Shown in pieces: positions 8,132 through 16,828 of a stretch of 64,000 nucleotides of DNA. Origin of the DNA: Chloracidobacterium sp. (lineage in GTDB: Bacteria; Acidobacteriota; Blastocatellia; Pyrinomonadales; Pyrinomonadaceae); assembly GCA_016720705.1 (NCBI GenBank), contig JADKKB010000007.1, positions 1,612,001-1,676,000 of the forward strand, given 5' to 3'. The notes beneath the pieces were generated by a model, which did no database searches, was not told the DNA's origin, and was given only the letters and a program-made list of their open reading frames with translations. Both the position numbers and the translations under genes were made by a program. Every line of letters begins with the position of its first letter. Position 1 is the stretch's first letter.

Positions 8132-8926
8132 ATGAATACGCCCCGAATATCAGCTTCAAGTTACTCAAATACCGCACCGCTGGTGTGGTCCTTTCTCTAC
8201 GGAAAGGATCGCGGCACGGCAGAACTCATATTGGACACGGCACCCGCACGCTCAGCAGAATTGCTGATGCAGGACCGAGTCGATGCCGCACTTGTGCCTG
8301 TGATCGCATATCAAATGATCGAAGGGGTTCGAATGGTGCCGGACATTTGCGTCGGAGCCCGTAAGCGTGTGCGGAGTGTATGTCTCATTACTAACGGACA
8401 AGATTTGTCTGACGTGCGTTCGGTATCACTTGATGTGTCGTCGAGGACATCGGTAGTCTTGACCAAGATCATTTTCCGCGAATTTCTCGGTTTTGAACCT
8501 GTCTGGAGCAATGCCGTGCCTGATATCGGGCAAATGCTCGCCGAGGCAGACGCCGCACTCGTGATCGGTGACCCGGCATTGCGTCTATCCGCCGCCGGCG
8601 ACACTCCGCTCAAGGTGTTCGATCTCGCCGAATTATGGCACCAACACACCGGCCTCGGCTTTGTCTTTGCAATGTGGATGACCCGCCGCGAAAATATATC
8701 GATCGATCTCGCCGCCGCCCGCGACGAAGGGCTCAGGCATATCGGTGACATTGCAGCAAATTATGCATCGGACACGGGACTCAGCCGCGACGAAATGCAA
8801 CGCTATCTAACCGAAAATATCTCGTATTCGATCGACGATTCAATGCAGCAGGGCCTCGACCTTTATTTTCGGCTTGCCGCCCGACATCGCCTGATCCCAC
8901 GCTCCGCGGAGTCGCGATATATTTGA
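8132..8926 (+). CDS. mqnA: Chorismate dehydratase (menaquinone synthesis, futalosine route)
   Basis: MqnA dehydrates chorismate to 3-[(1-carboxyvinyl)oxy]benzoate, the entry step of the futalosine pathway to menaquinone. The 264-residue protein has the family opening Ile-Ser-Ala-Ser-Ser-Tyr-Ser-Asn-Thr-Ala-Pro-Leu, the central Val-Ser-Leu-Asp-Val-Ser-Ser-Arg-Thr-Ser stretch, an Ala-Leu-Val-Ile-Gly-Asp-Pro-Ala-Leu segment and a Leu-Trp...Thr-Gly-Leu-Gly-Phe-Val-Phe-Ala-Met-Trp segment. It has the periplasmic-binding-protein-like two-lobe fold without a signal peptide, so it is cytosolic. mqnC lies 670 bases downstream on the same strand, separated by an opposing gene. Confidence 0.92.
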   Translation: MNTPRISASSYSNTAPLVWSFLYGKDRGTAELILDTAPARSAELLMQDRVDAALVPVIAYQMIEGVRMVPDICVGARKRVRSVCLITNGQDLSDVRSVSLDVSSRTSVVLTKIIFREFLGFEPVWSNAVPDIGQMLAEADAALVIGDPALRLSAAGDTPLKVFDLAELWHQHTGLGFVFAMWMTRRENISIDLAAARDEGLRHIGDIAANYASDTGLSRDEMQRYLTENISYSIDDSMQQGLDLYFRLAARHRLIPRSAESRYI

Positions 8927-8965
8927 GTAAAATTCGCTTCTATCTCTCGACCCTTGCGGTGGCGG

Positions 8966-9505
8966 TCAAAAAATCGGCCGTTTAAGTTCCTCTGCAAGTT
9001 CCCGATTAACGATCTTGCCGTCATTGCGTTTGAGGTGCTCGATTACGATCAATGAGTAGTGGATTCGTTTGTCAACGTCGCTCGACTTGCTTCCGATATA
9101 GTAGAGCAGCGACCGTTGCTTACCCGCCGTGAGAGCGTGAAATAAGCGATCGCCCTCGGTGTCCTGATCCAGAACCTCTTGCAGTTCCTCGGGCATTGGC
9201 AGGCCATATTTGCTTTCATCACGGACGAGTTCGACGGCAACGGTATCGTCCGCGACGATCCCAAGTGCGTCACGCTTCTTTTTATTGACGATAATGTAAA
9301 AGATGTCGCCGGACGGCAAAAGTGCACATTGAAAGCCACCAGCCCCGTTGATCGAACAGACAATGCGTTTTGATTTTCCTTCAAAACAAAACTTCGACAC
9401 TATCTCCTTCGAAACTTCTAAAAAATGCCAGCCCGATTCGAGAGGTGAGCGGATCAGTTTCGTCTCAAATTCAATATGGTCGATCGGTTTAGGCATCTTA
9501 TACAT
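8966..9505 (-). CDS. YdeI/OmdA-like protein with DUF1905 domain
   Basis: The 179-residue protein combines an N-terminal DUF1905 beta-barrel domain (about residues 10-95, with Trp-His-Phe-Leu-Glu-Val, Gly-Ala-Gly-Gly-Phe and Gly-Asp-Ile-Phe-Tyr-Ile) with a C-terminal bacteriocin-protection YdeI/OmdA helical domain (about 105-179, with Glu-Leu-Gln-Glu-Val-Leu-Asp and Ser-Leu-Leu-Tyr-Tyr-Ile). YdeI homologues are linked to antimicrobial peptide resistance in enteric bacteria, but the biochemical role is unknown. It sits alone on the minus strand between the two menaquinone genes. An internal ATG at codon 4 is an alternative start. Confidence 0.78.
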   Translation of the reverse strand: MYKMPKPIDHIEFETKLIRSPLESGWHFLEVSKEIVSKFCFEGKSKRIVCSINGAGGFQCALLPSGDIFYIIVNKKKRDALGIVADDTVAVELVRDESKYGLPMPEELQEVLDQDTEGDRLFHALTAGKQRSLLYYIGSKSSDVDKRIHYSLIVIEHLKRNDGKIVNRELAEELKRPIF

Positions 9506-9594
9506 TCGGGAGCATAGCGTTCGCGAATAGTTGCTACTTAATCAATTCTAAATCTCAGGGCAATTTTGCTAAAATTATACTTAGAGTTAAAGCA

Positions 9595-10740
9595 ATGCAA
9601 ACATCTATTCAGCCAATACTTGATAAAGCCCTCGACGGTGAGCGACTGACCGCCGACGATTGTACAGAGCTTCTCGCTTCAAATGAGATCGCTCGCATCG
9701 GCGTGGCGGCGGACGAGATCCGTCAGCGCAAAAATCCCGGCGACGTCGTAACGTACATCATCGATCGTAACATCAATTATACCAACGTTTGTAATGTGGT
9801 ATGTACGTTCTGTGCCTTTTATCGAAGGCCGGGCAAGCCCGAAACCTACGTCCATACGATGGACGAGATCTGCTCACGAATTGACGAAACGATAGACCTC
9901 GGCGGCACGGGCGTGCTGATGCAGGGCGGACTGCACCCTGATTTTAATATCGAGTGGTACGAGGAGTTGCTCTCAACGCTGCACGCCAAATACCCGACGT
10001 TCCAGCTTCATTGCTTCTCGCCGCCCGAGATCCATAACATCTCATTGATCTCAAAGCTCGATTACAAAACGATAATGCAGCGTCTTAAGGACGCCGGTTT
10101 GAACTCGATGCCCGGCGGCGGCGGCGAGATACTCGATGACGAGGTTCGCCGACGCGTTTCGACAAAATGCACGTCGCAGGAGTGGCTCGATGTGATGGAG
10201 GCGGCTCACAGTGTCGGATTGCGAACGACCGCGACGATGATGTTCGGTATCGGCGATAAGATCGAACACCGCGTCAACCACCTGCAAAAGATCCGCGATC
10301 TGCAGGACAAGACGGGCGGCTTTACGGCCTTTATCTCTTGGACATTCCAACGTGAGAACACGGCCCTCGGGCGCAAGATCACCGAGGAACCAACCGGCAT
10401 AGATTACCTCAAAATGCTCGCTGTCGGGCGTCTGTTCCTCGACAATGTCCAGCATATCCAGGCATCGTGGCTGACCCAGGGCCTCAAGATCGGCCAGACC
10501 GCACTGCGATTCGGCGCCGACGATATGGGCTCGATAATGATCGAGGAAAACGTCGTCTCTGCCGCCGGAGCCCACAATGAGGCCAGTGAACGCGAACTCC
10601 GTTACCAGATCAGCGAAGCCGGTTACGTCCCCCAGCAGCGAGACATTCTCTACAACTACGTCGATCGCGACGGCATCGACAGCCTCGACACCCGCGAATC
10701 AATACCGCTCCAACAGCTAAGCGTGGCGTTCGCGGATTGA
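9595..10740 (+). CDS. mqnC: Cyclic dehypoxanthinyl futalosine synthase (radical SAM)
   Basis: MqnC cyclises dehypoxanthine futalosine using a 4Fe-4S cluster and S-adenosylmethionine. The cluster motif CxxxCxxC is at Cys66, Cys70 and Cys73 (CNVVCTFCAF). A Gly-Gly-Thr-Gly-Val-Leu-Met-Gln-Gly-Gly stretch follows, then a Met-Pro-Gly-Gly-Gly-Gly-Glu motif and a C-terminal Gly-Ala-Asp-Asp-Met-Gly-Ser motif shared with MqnE and the F420 synthase subunits. The length of 381 is normal. MqnE is excluded with moderate certainty, since the ILDDEVRRRVSTKC-type stretch fits MqnC. The start ATG at 9595 follows an AT-rich leader with no strong ribosome binding site. Confidence 0.92.
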   Translation: MQTSIQPILDKALDGERLTADDCTELLASNEIARIGVAADEIRQRKNPGDVVTYIIDRNINYTNVCNVVCTFCAFYRRPGKPETYVHTMDEICSRIDETIDLGGTGVLMQGGLHPDFNIEWYEELLSTLHAKYPTFQLHCFSPPEIHNISLISKLDYKTIMQRLKDAGLNSMPGGGGEILDDEVRRRVSTKCTSQEWLDVMEAAHSVGLRTTATMMFGIGDKIEHRVNHLQKIRDLQDKTGGFTAFISWTFQRENTALGRKITEEPTGIDYLKMLAVGRLFLDNVQHIQASWLTQGLKIGQTALRFGADDMGSIMIEENVVSAAGAHNEASERELRYQISEAGYVPQQRDILYNYVDRDGIDSLDTRESIPLQQLSVAFAD

Positions 10741-10974
10741 CGGCAATTGTAGTTACTAATGTGACCCACGGTAAAGGAAAATTACGAGAATTCTATCAAG
10801 CGATCCTAGCCTTAAAAGCCGTCGGGCCGGAGCAGGACTAACAATTATGTATTCCCGTAATTAATGCTTGACATTGTAGCTCTTGCGGGTGTACGTTTGA
10901 ATTATCATTTATGGCTAGACGTAAATGTTGTGAGGATGGCTCAATAATTTATAGGTACACGAGAGGTAAATAGA

Positions 10975-11859
10975 ATGTCAGAGAATATAACAGCGGCAGT
11001 AAAGAGTAGATACGGGTCGATCGCGGTGAGCAATTTATCGACCGAGCAGTCCGGGGTCAAGGCGGTTGCCGAGGCTTTTGGATACACGGCCGAGGAATTG
11101 GCTTCTATACCGGCGGAGGCGAATATGGGTTTGTCGTGCGGCAACCCGACGGCGACGGCCAACCTCAAACCGGGCCAGGTGCTGGTCGATCTCGGCAGCG
11201 GCGGCGGGCTTGACGTATTTCTCGCGGCAAAAAAGGTCGGTCCGACCGGCAAAGCCATCGGCATCGATATGACACCCGAGATGATCGATCTTGCTCGGAA
11301 AAACGCCGCTCGGGCCAATGACGGCAAGGGCTATGACAATGTCGAATTTCACCTTGCGACGATCGACAATCTGCCGCTAGCGGATGAGTCTGCCGATATT
11401 GTTGTCAGCAACTGCGTTATAAATCTCGCACCCGATAAATCGGCCGTTTTTCGTGAGATAGCACGCGTCCTAAAACCCGGCGGCGGCCTCGCGGTAAGCG
11501 ATATCGTGCTCAAGCAGGCGTTGCCGGCCGAACTCAGCAGTAACGTGCTCGCGTACGTCGGATGTATCGCCGGAGCGATCACGATCGAGGAGTACAAACA
11601 GGGCCTTCAGGACGCAGGCCTCACACACGTCGAGATCATCGACTCGGGCGCCGACCTCAATGCCTATGCCAAGGCGGAAAATACATCGACGTGCTGCGGT
11701 CCGGCAGATGCAACGGCGACGAGTTGCTGTGAGCCGAAAGTGAGTTTGACCCGCGATAAGAGCGATGATGACGAACTCCTTTCTCTGCTTCGCCGATACA
11801 ACGTCAACGACTATGCAGCCAGCGTCAAAATATTTGCCGCTAAGGCAAAAGTGGAATAA
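10975..11859 (+). CDS. arsM: Arsenite S-adenosylmethionine methyltransferase
   Basis: ArsM methylates arsenite stepwise to less reactive or volatile arsenicals. The 294-residue protein has the SAM-binding Asp-Leu-Gly-Ser-Gly-Gly-Gly loop (residues 72-78) and the three cysteines expected to bind As(III): Cys55 (LSCGNP), Cys147 (SNCVINL) and Cys197 (GCIAGA). The C-terminal region adds two cysteine pairs, Cys-Cys-Gly-Pro and Cys-Cys-Glu-Pro, common in bacterial ArsM and likely involved in arsenic capture. No arsR, arsB or arsC is in the window, so the gene seems to stand alone. It is followed at once by a terminator at 11885-11914. Confidence 0.93.
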   Translation: MSENITAAVKSRYGSIAVSNLSTEQSGVKAVAEAFGYTAEELASIPAEANMGLSCGNPTATANLKPGQVLVDLGSGGGLDVFLAAKKVGPTGKAIGIDMTPEMIDLARKNAARANDGKGYDNVEFHLATIDNLPLADESADIVVSNCVINLAPDKSAVFREIARVLKPGGGLAVSDIVLKQALPAELSSNVLAYVGCIAGAITIEEYKQGLQDAGLTHVEIIDSGADLNAYAKAENTSTCCGPADATATSCCEPKVSLTRDKSDDDELLSLLRRYNVNDYAASVKIFAAKAKVE

Positions 11860-11884
11860 ATATCGATCACTTAAACAATAGCCG

Positions 11885-11914
11885 AATGGCCGCTGAAAAT
11901 GCGGCCATTTTTTA
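11885..11914 (+). terminator. Rho-independent terminator of arsM
   Basis: The perfect 9-bp stem AATGGCCGC/GCGGCCATT (11885-11893 with 11901-11909) with a 7-base loop is followed by a T-run. It lies 25 bases after the arsM stop. The following 200 bases to 12116 hold only a weak unconvincing frame and the leader of the next gene. Confidence 0.88.
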
Positions 11915-12116
11915 TTGAACGGCGTGGTACGATGAACCGTGTTGGGGCTAAGCTCGATGCCGGCACGAGAGTTTGCCCGATCCGGATCTTGTTTTTACCG
12001 TCGATTCGCCGTTAGTCGGAACGCAGATCGCAAGCCACTGCGGAGAGTCGTGGATTCGTGTTCGAAACTGAACTCACTCGGTATTACGTTGATGAGTCTG
12101 CCACTGGTAATTACAA

Positions 12117-12452
12117 ATGAGCTATAAGATTGCCGCGATTATTTGCACATTTCTGGCAGCCGCCGTCGCCGACATCGTGATCCTATTCACGATGTTGATG
12201 GCTATGAATGGTTACAGCGAGAGCGATGCGACGTGGGGCTTGGCCGTTTACGTAGTTCTCGCCGCTGTTGCATCGCTGTTAATGTCGATCGGGGCCTTAT
12301 TTCTGACCGGCAAATTTATTGGTAAACAGTTTGGCCCATTTGTTTCCTTATTGATAGCGGTTTCGGTTTGTACCGTCGCGGGTTTGATCCTGGAGATCAT
12401 CGCCGGACTGATCGGCCTCGGCGTGGCGGAGTTTGTACGCTTAAACTACTAG
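12117..12452 (+). CDS. Small four-helix membrane protein, unknown
   Basis: This 111-residue protein has a hydrophobic N-terminal helix, then three further membrane segments (about residues 40-62, 72-92 and 94-108) with Gly/Ala-rich faces. No family motif was recognised. Codon choice (ATC, CTG, GCC, GTC) matches the neighbours, supporting a real gene. It ends 5 bases before the SRPBCC gene at 12458, so the two are probably translated from one mRNA. Confidence 0.65.
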   Translation: MSYKIAAIICTFLAAAVADIVILFTMLMAMNGYSESDATWGLAVYVVLAAVASLLMSIGALFLTGKFIGKQFGPFVSLLIAVSVCTVAGLILEIIAGLIGLGVAEFVRLNY

Positions 12453-12457
12453 AAAAT

Positions 12458-12916
12458 ATGCCAGAGATACTCATCGAAACACAGATCCAAGCATCGGCAG
12501 AGATCTGCTTTGATCTGATGCGGGACATTCGCATTCATACCGAAACAACAGCTAAGACCAACGAAGAAGCGGTCGATGGCGTCACAGAAGGGATGATCGG
12601 ACTGGGGCAAACGGTGACGTTCGAAGGCACGCATTTCGGAATGCGGCAGCGGTTAACTGTCACGGTTACTGAGTTTGAACGGCCACGTCTTTTCGTGGAT
12701 GAGATGACCAAGGGCACATTCAAGTCGTTCAAACACGTTCACGAGTTTGAGTCGCGCGACGGTGGCACGCTGATGCGGGATACCTTAGGCTGGACATCGC
12801 CATTCGGTATTCTGGGCCGGATCGTCGACAAATTGCTGCTCGAGCGGCACCTTCGCAACCTCGTTTCCGGACGAAACGCTCGCCTCAAGGCTCTCGCCGA
12901 AAGAACGAAAGGCTAA
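12458..12916 (+). CDS. SRPBCC/START-like ligand-binding protein
   Basis: From the ATG at 12458 the protein is 152 residues and begins Pro-Glu-Ile-Leu-Ile-Glu-Thr followed by Ile-Gln-Ala-Ser-Ala-Glu-Ile-Cys-Phe-Asp-Leu. This is the first strand and helix of the Bet v 1/START fold, as in cell-division inhibitor SulA-like SRPBCC proteins. The later Phe-Lys-His-Val-His-Glu-Phe and Leu-Met-Arg-Asp-Thr-Leu-Gly-Trp match strands of this subfamily. The frame is open further upstream to 12368, but that part overlaps the preceding gene and is not family-like. The ligand is unknown. Confidence 0.8.
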   Translation: MPEILIETQIQASAEICFDLMRDIRIHTETTAKTNEEAVDGVTEGMIGLGQTVTFEGTHFGMRQRLTVTVTEFERPRLFVDEMTKGTFKSFKHVHEFESRDGGTLMRDTLGWTSPFGILGRIVDKLLLERHLRNLVSGRNARLKALAERTKG

Positions 12917-12999
12917 CTTTTACCCAATTATTACAAACCGAAATAAGCTAACCTGTTACGCTGTATCTTTACTAATCTAGCGTCTTCTTACTTTACTAA

Positions 13000-13857
13000 A
13001 TGCAAAACGTTGTCGAATTTGAAAAGCCACAAATGGGGCCAAACTGGAAAAATATCCTAATGGTGGTTTCGTTTCACCTGCTTGCTATACCCGCGTTTTT
13101 TACGCTCAGTTGGCCTAACTTTGCAGCGATGATGATCGGTAATTGGATCGTCGGCAGTATCGGCGTCGGATTGGGTTGGCATCGTTTGCTGACGCACCGC
13201 GGCTTTAAGGCTCCCAAATGGATCGAGTATGTGACCAGCATTTTTGCGACTATGTCGATGCAGGATCCGCCCGACAAATGGATCGCGACACACCGTATGC
13301 ACCACGCTTTTACAGACACCGACAAAGATCCGCATTCGATCCGGCCCGGATTTTGGTGGGCACAGATCGGTTGGGTAGTATGGGGAACGGCCCAAGATCA
13401 CGACGAAGCGACGATGAAAAAATACGTTCCCGATCTGTTAAAGGATCGTGGCCACGTATTGATCTCGAGATTCTTCTATATTCCGATCATCGTTTCTGGA
13501 TTTATTCTTTTTGCGGTCGGCGGTTGGTCGATGGTCGTCTGGGGCGTCTTTCTGCGGGTTGTCGTCGGATGGCATACGACGTGGTTCGTCAATTCGCTCG
13601 CGCACATATACGGCGGTCGTCCGCACGAGACCGGCGACCTCTCGACCAACAATTGGTTTGTCGCCATACTCACATTTGGGGAGGGTTGGCACAACAATCA
13701 TCACGCATTTCCAACATCGGCTAGACACGGACTCAAGTGGTATCAGTTCGATATGAACTGGATCACAATCCGTATTCTCGAGAAACTTGGCCTTGCGACC
13801 AACGTCAAGCTCGCCGATGTCGGTGCTGACAAGTTGGAATTGAAACGAGCGGCATAA
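13000..13857 (+). CDS. Acyl-CoA/acyl-lipid fatty acid desaturase
   Basis: A 285-residue membrane di-iron desaturase, probably delta-9, that introduces a double bond into saturated acyl chains. The three histidine clusters are present: HRLLTH in the first third, HRMHH in the middle and HNNHH near residue 230. Four hydrophobic segments flank them, at about residues 20-40, 42-62, 160-180 and 182-200. The length and box spacing fit the stearoyl-CoA desaturase/DesC group rather than the omega-3/omega-6 group. A strong terminator follows directly. Confidence 0.92.
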   Translation: MQNVVEFEKPQMGPNWKNILMVVSFHLLAIPAFFTLSWPNFAAMMIGNWIVGSIGVGLGWHRLLTHRGFKAPKWIEYVTSIFATMSMQDPPDKWIATHRMHHAFTDTDKDPHSIRPGFWWAQIGWVVWGTAQDHDEATMKKYVPDLLKDRGHVLISRFFYIPIIVSGFILFAVGGWSMVVWGVFLRVVVGWHTTWFVNSLAHIYGGRPHETGDLSTNNWFVAILTFGEGWHNNHHAFPTSARHGLKWYQFDMNWITIRILEKLGLATNVKLADVGADKLELKRAA

Positions 13858-13861
13858 AAAA

Positions 13862-13888
13862 GTGGCGGAAACGAGAGGTTTCCGCCAC
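13862..13888. terminator. Hairpin terminator between convergent genes
   Basis: An 11-bp perfect stem (13862-13872 with 13878-13888) and a 5-base loop sit 5 bases after the desaturase stop, with an A-tract on the left and no long T-run on the right. It lies between the desaturase and the convergent secreted protein gene, so it probably mainly serves the minus-strand transcript and perhaps both. Confidence 0.75.
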
Positions 13889-13913
13889 AAGGGTCGATGA
13901 GTATAGCGACTCG

Positions 13914-16769
13914 TCAAGGAAGATACGCCGCTGGCACAGGCTTGTCGCCTGCCGCACCGAATCCCTGAACCATGATTCCAGCGGTCGTGCGTTGTAAGTA
14001 CCAGGTGTTGGTGCTGGGTCGAAATACCGCTGGATCCCATTTGCCGTCACCGTCATAATCTCCGGTAACCGGAAGATCACTGCTTAGGCCGAAAGGCACG
14101 GCGTAGTATGACTGATCCTCGCTTCGAAGTACGTACCATTCTCCGGTAGAAGGCCGCCAGAATGCGATGTCAGTTTTTCCATCGCCCGTGTAGTCGCCGG
14201 GTACGAGTTTATCCGTCGCGGTTCCAAAAGTAGCGGCGGTGGATAATCCATTTGAAGATTGTAATATCCACCATTGACCATTTGAAGGACGGAAGATCGC
14301 TATATCTGATTTACCGTCGCCGTCATAGTCTCCACGTACGGGTATGTCTGTCGACGCTCCAAAAGCTTGTGCTGTCGAACCGCCGGTTGAACGACTTATG
14401 TACCATGTCGCGGTCGATGGCCTGAAAACAGCGGCATCGGTTATATTGTCGCCGTCATAGTCGCCGGGAACCGGCACGTCGCTACTATTTCCAAATGGAA
14501 ATGCATAGTACGTGAAATTTTCCGACCTCAAAACATACCATTCTCCGGTTGAAGGCTTCCAATATCCAATATCTGTCTTTCCATCGCCTGTATAATCAGC
14601 AGGTGTAAGTTTATCCGTGGAATCGCCGAACTGGAACGCTCTGTTTTGCCCATCGCTGCTTCTCAGATACCACCATTGACCGTTCGAAGGTCTGAATATT
14701 GAAACGTCCGTCTTCCCATCACCATCGAAATCAAATGGAGCACGGGCGACTCCGACCACCTGCGTGACGTTAAAGCTAACAAAGGTCAAGAACGAACCGT
14801 TATTGTATTGAACAATTATTGAACCGTTTCGCTGCGGCCCGGCGTTTGGTGCAATCGTGTAGTTTACCGTTCCGGCAAGAAAGCTATTGACCGTGATCCA
14901 CGGAACATTACTGCTCGGCGTGGCACTGCTGCAGCCTGTTGATCGAGTAACGGTGAACGTGCCGGTAAAGGAACTGGGTTCGGCTAAAAGTCCGAACGGA
15001 CTCAGAACCGTATCAGCACATATGTTTCTAGCGGGGGAAAATTCGGACGTATTATTCGTTTCATCCGTCGCCGTTGCGCTGACATATTGCCCGACCGTCG
15101 CGATCGGTACGTTGAATGTCACATCGAACGTACCATTTCCTGTGGCGTTCGTATTTACGGTCGTAGCACCGAGATAATTTCGCCCCTCGCCATAACCTGT
15201 CGTATCGACCGATGTGTTACCAAATAACTCGACCGTGAACGGTTTGCTGGCAATACTGTTGAGAGTGCCCTGAATCCTGACCGTCGAACTGGTCGCATAT
15301 ACGTATGTGATAACCGGAAAATTCTGCAAGTTATTGGCTCCGGTATCCGGATCGCCGGTATCGTTTTGAGTTACGCCAGCAGTTCCGAGGTCGATGCCAA
15401 GATTATCATTGCCAAATAGCTGATTTCGCTGGAAGCGATTCCTGATTCCGCCTTCGGCGTTGATCCCTGCGCGATTAAATGAGATCTGATTGCCTTCGTT
15501 CGCACCTGATCCGCCGATCTTGTTGTCAAACGTGCCGCCTCCAAGGATCACTCCGTCTGCACCATTTCCGATGTCACTATTTCCACCAAGATTGGTACCG
15601 ATCTTATTAGCCTGAACCCAATTGTTCGACGTGTTATTGTCCGCAATAAAAATACCAAAACTATTGGCGCTGATGACATTGCCAAGCCCCGGCTTTCCGA
15701 TCAGATTCGGGGTCTTGGACACAAAGTTGACTTCTGATCCCGCACCCGAAAGCAGAGCGATCCCGCTCGCCGAGTTTCCGACGGCTGTTCCGCCTGAAGA
15801 ATCAGTGCCGATAAAATTGCCGATGACTTCGTTCGAATAAGACTGCTGACCGACAATCTTGATACCGTCGTTATTATTGCCGCTGATCACGTTGCGGGTC
15901 GCACCCGTCGGATCGCCCACGATCACGCCAAACGCATTTTCGAGATATATTCCGTTTCCTTGGTTTCCATCGTCGGATGTTCCATTGCTCGTTCCAATGA
16001 AATTATTGAGGATATCTATACCCTGAAGTGCCACCCGGTCACCGATTGGACTTGCAATGATCCTAATGCCGTCGAGTCCGTTTGTGTAGATATAATTTCT
16101 CTGGTTAGCTTGTGTGCCGCCTATTCGTATTGTTCGCGGATTGGCTTCGGAGTTCCCCGGAAAGCTAATTCCGCTCATACCATTGTTGTAGATCTCCAAT
16201 CCTTCAAAAACCGAGCCTCGAGCATAGCCTGCTGAGATACCGTTTCGCTGAAAGTTCCTTATGACAAGGTTGCTGACCTTAGCATTTGTTGTCACGCTTA
16301 AATTATCGTTGAACGACAAAAATGTGATTCCATCGATGTTTCCTACTCCTGTACCATCGAGTATTACCTTGGTGCTGTTAGGCTTCATTCCCGATATCCA
16401 ATCATCGCGATCGAGCAGTACATAATCGTTGATCTGATTTACGGCGTTGGAGAAAAAAATGAAGTCCGCCACGAATCTACCTACACCGCCGCCTACTGCC
16501 GCCCGCCAAATGGCCCCCGAACAGTTAGGGTCAGGCGGAAATGCTAACCACGTGACACCCGAGATCTGGTTTTTTTCGCCGTCGGTCAGATTTCGCAGCG
16601 ACGAACCATCTCCTGCAAACCGAGATGCCTCGGACAGGCTCAACGACTGATTGCATGTGACACCTGCCGAGCTGTCATTAACAGTCAGAGTCGCACCCCA
16701 AGCAGCTCCAGCTTGCAAAATAAAAAAAGTGACTATCGAGACCAACGTCGCTTGAAATGTTTTCTTCAT
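13914..16769 (-). CDS. Large secreted parallel beta-helix protein with C-terminal FG-GAP-like repeats
   Basis: From the ATG at 16769 (AAAGGAGC just upstream on this strand) the protein has 951 residues. The order is a signal peptide (residues 1-25), a right-handed beta-helix region rich in Asn-Gly-Ile, Gly-Asn-Phe-Ile-Gly-Thr and Asn-Val-Ile-Ser-Gly-Asn turns (about 100-480), an Ig-like/BACON-type stretch with Ser-Ser-Asn-Val-Pro-Trp-Ile (about 590-670), then six repeats of about 45 residues with DYDGDGKxD calcium loops and FRPSxxxW. The first five units each end near Gly-Asn/Asp or Pro-Gly. Such proteins are surface or extracellular in Blastocatellia; the ligand is unknown. The frame is open to 16835, but the signal peptide fixes the start. 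Confidence 0.85.
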   Translation of the reverse strand: MKKTFQATLVSIVTFFILQAGAAWGATLTVNDSSAGVTCNQSLSLSEASRFAGDGSSLRNLTDGEKNQISGVTWLAFPPDPNCSGAIWRAAVGGGVGRFVADFIFFSNAVNQINDYVLLDRDDWISGMKPNSTKVILDGTGVGNIDGITFLSFNDNLSVTTNAKVSNLVIRNFQRNGISAGYARGSVFEGLEIYNNGMSGISFPGNSEANPRTIRIGGTQANQRNYIYTNGLDGIRIIASPIGDRVALQGIDILNNFIGTSNGTSDDGNQGNGIYLENAFGVIVGDPTGATRNVISGNNNDGIKIVGQQSYSNEVIGNFIGTDSSGGTAVGNSASGIALLSGAGSEVNFVSKTPNLIGKPGLGNVISANSFGIFIADNNTSNNWVQANKIGTNLGGNSDIGNGADGVILGGGTFDNKIGGSGANEGNQISFNRAGINAEGGIRNRFQRNQLFGNDNLGIDLGTAGVTQNDTGDPDTGANNLQNFPVITYVYATSSTVRIQGTLNSIASKPFTVELFGNTSVDTTGYGEGRNYLGATTVNTNATGNGTFDVTFNVPIATVGQYVSATATDETNNTSEFSPARNICADTVLSPFGLLAEPSSFTGTFTVTRSTGCSSATPSSNVPWITVNSFLAGTVNYTIAPNAGPQRNGSIIVQYNNGSFLTFVSFNVTQVVGVARAPFDFDGDGKTDVSIFRPSNGQWWYLRSSDGQNRAFQFGDSTDKLTPADYTGDGKTDIGYWKPSTGEWYVLRSENFTYYAFPFGNSSDVPVPGDYDGDNITDAAVFRPSTATWYISRSTGGSTAQAFGASTDIPVRGDYDGDGKSDIAIFRPSNGQWWILQSSNGLSTAATFGTATDKLVPGDYTGDGKTDIAFWRPSTGEWYVLRSEDQSYYAVPFGLSSDLPVTGDYDGDGKWDPAVFRPSTNTWYLQRTTAGIMVQGFGAAGDKPVPAAYLP

Positions 16770-16828
16770 AAACTTGCTCCTTTCCGTATTCCTTGCCCAA
16801 CATGCACTGACCGAAATCTGAGTGCTTT

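Noticed and set aside
11939..12127. 62-codon frame upstream of the small membrane protein
   Set aside because: GTG start without ribosome binding site, atypical composition, and no family resemblance; treated as leader sequence.
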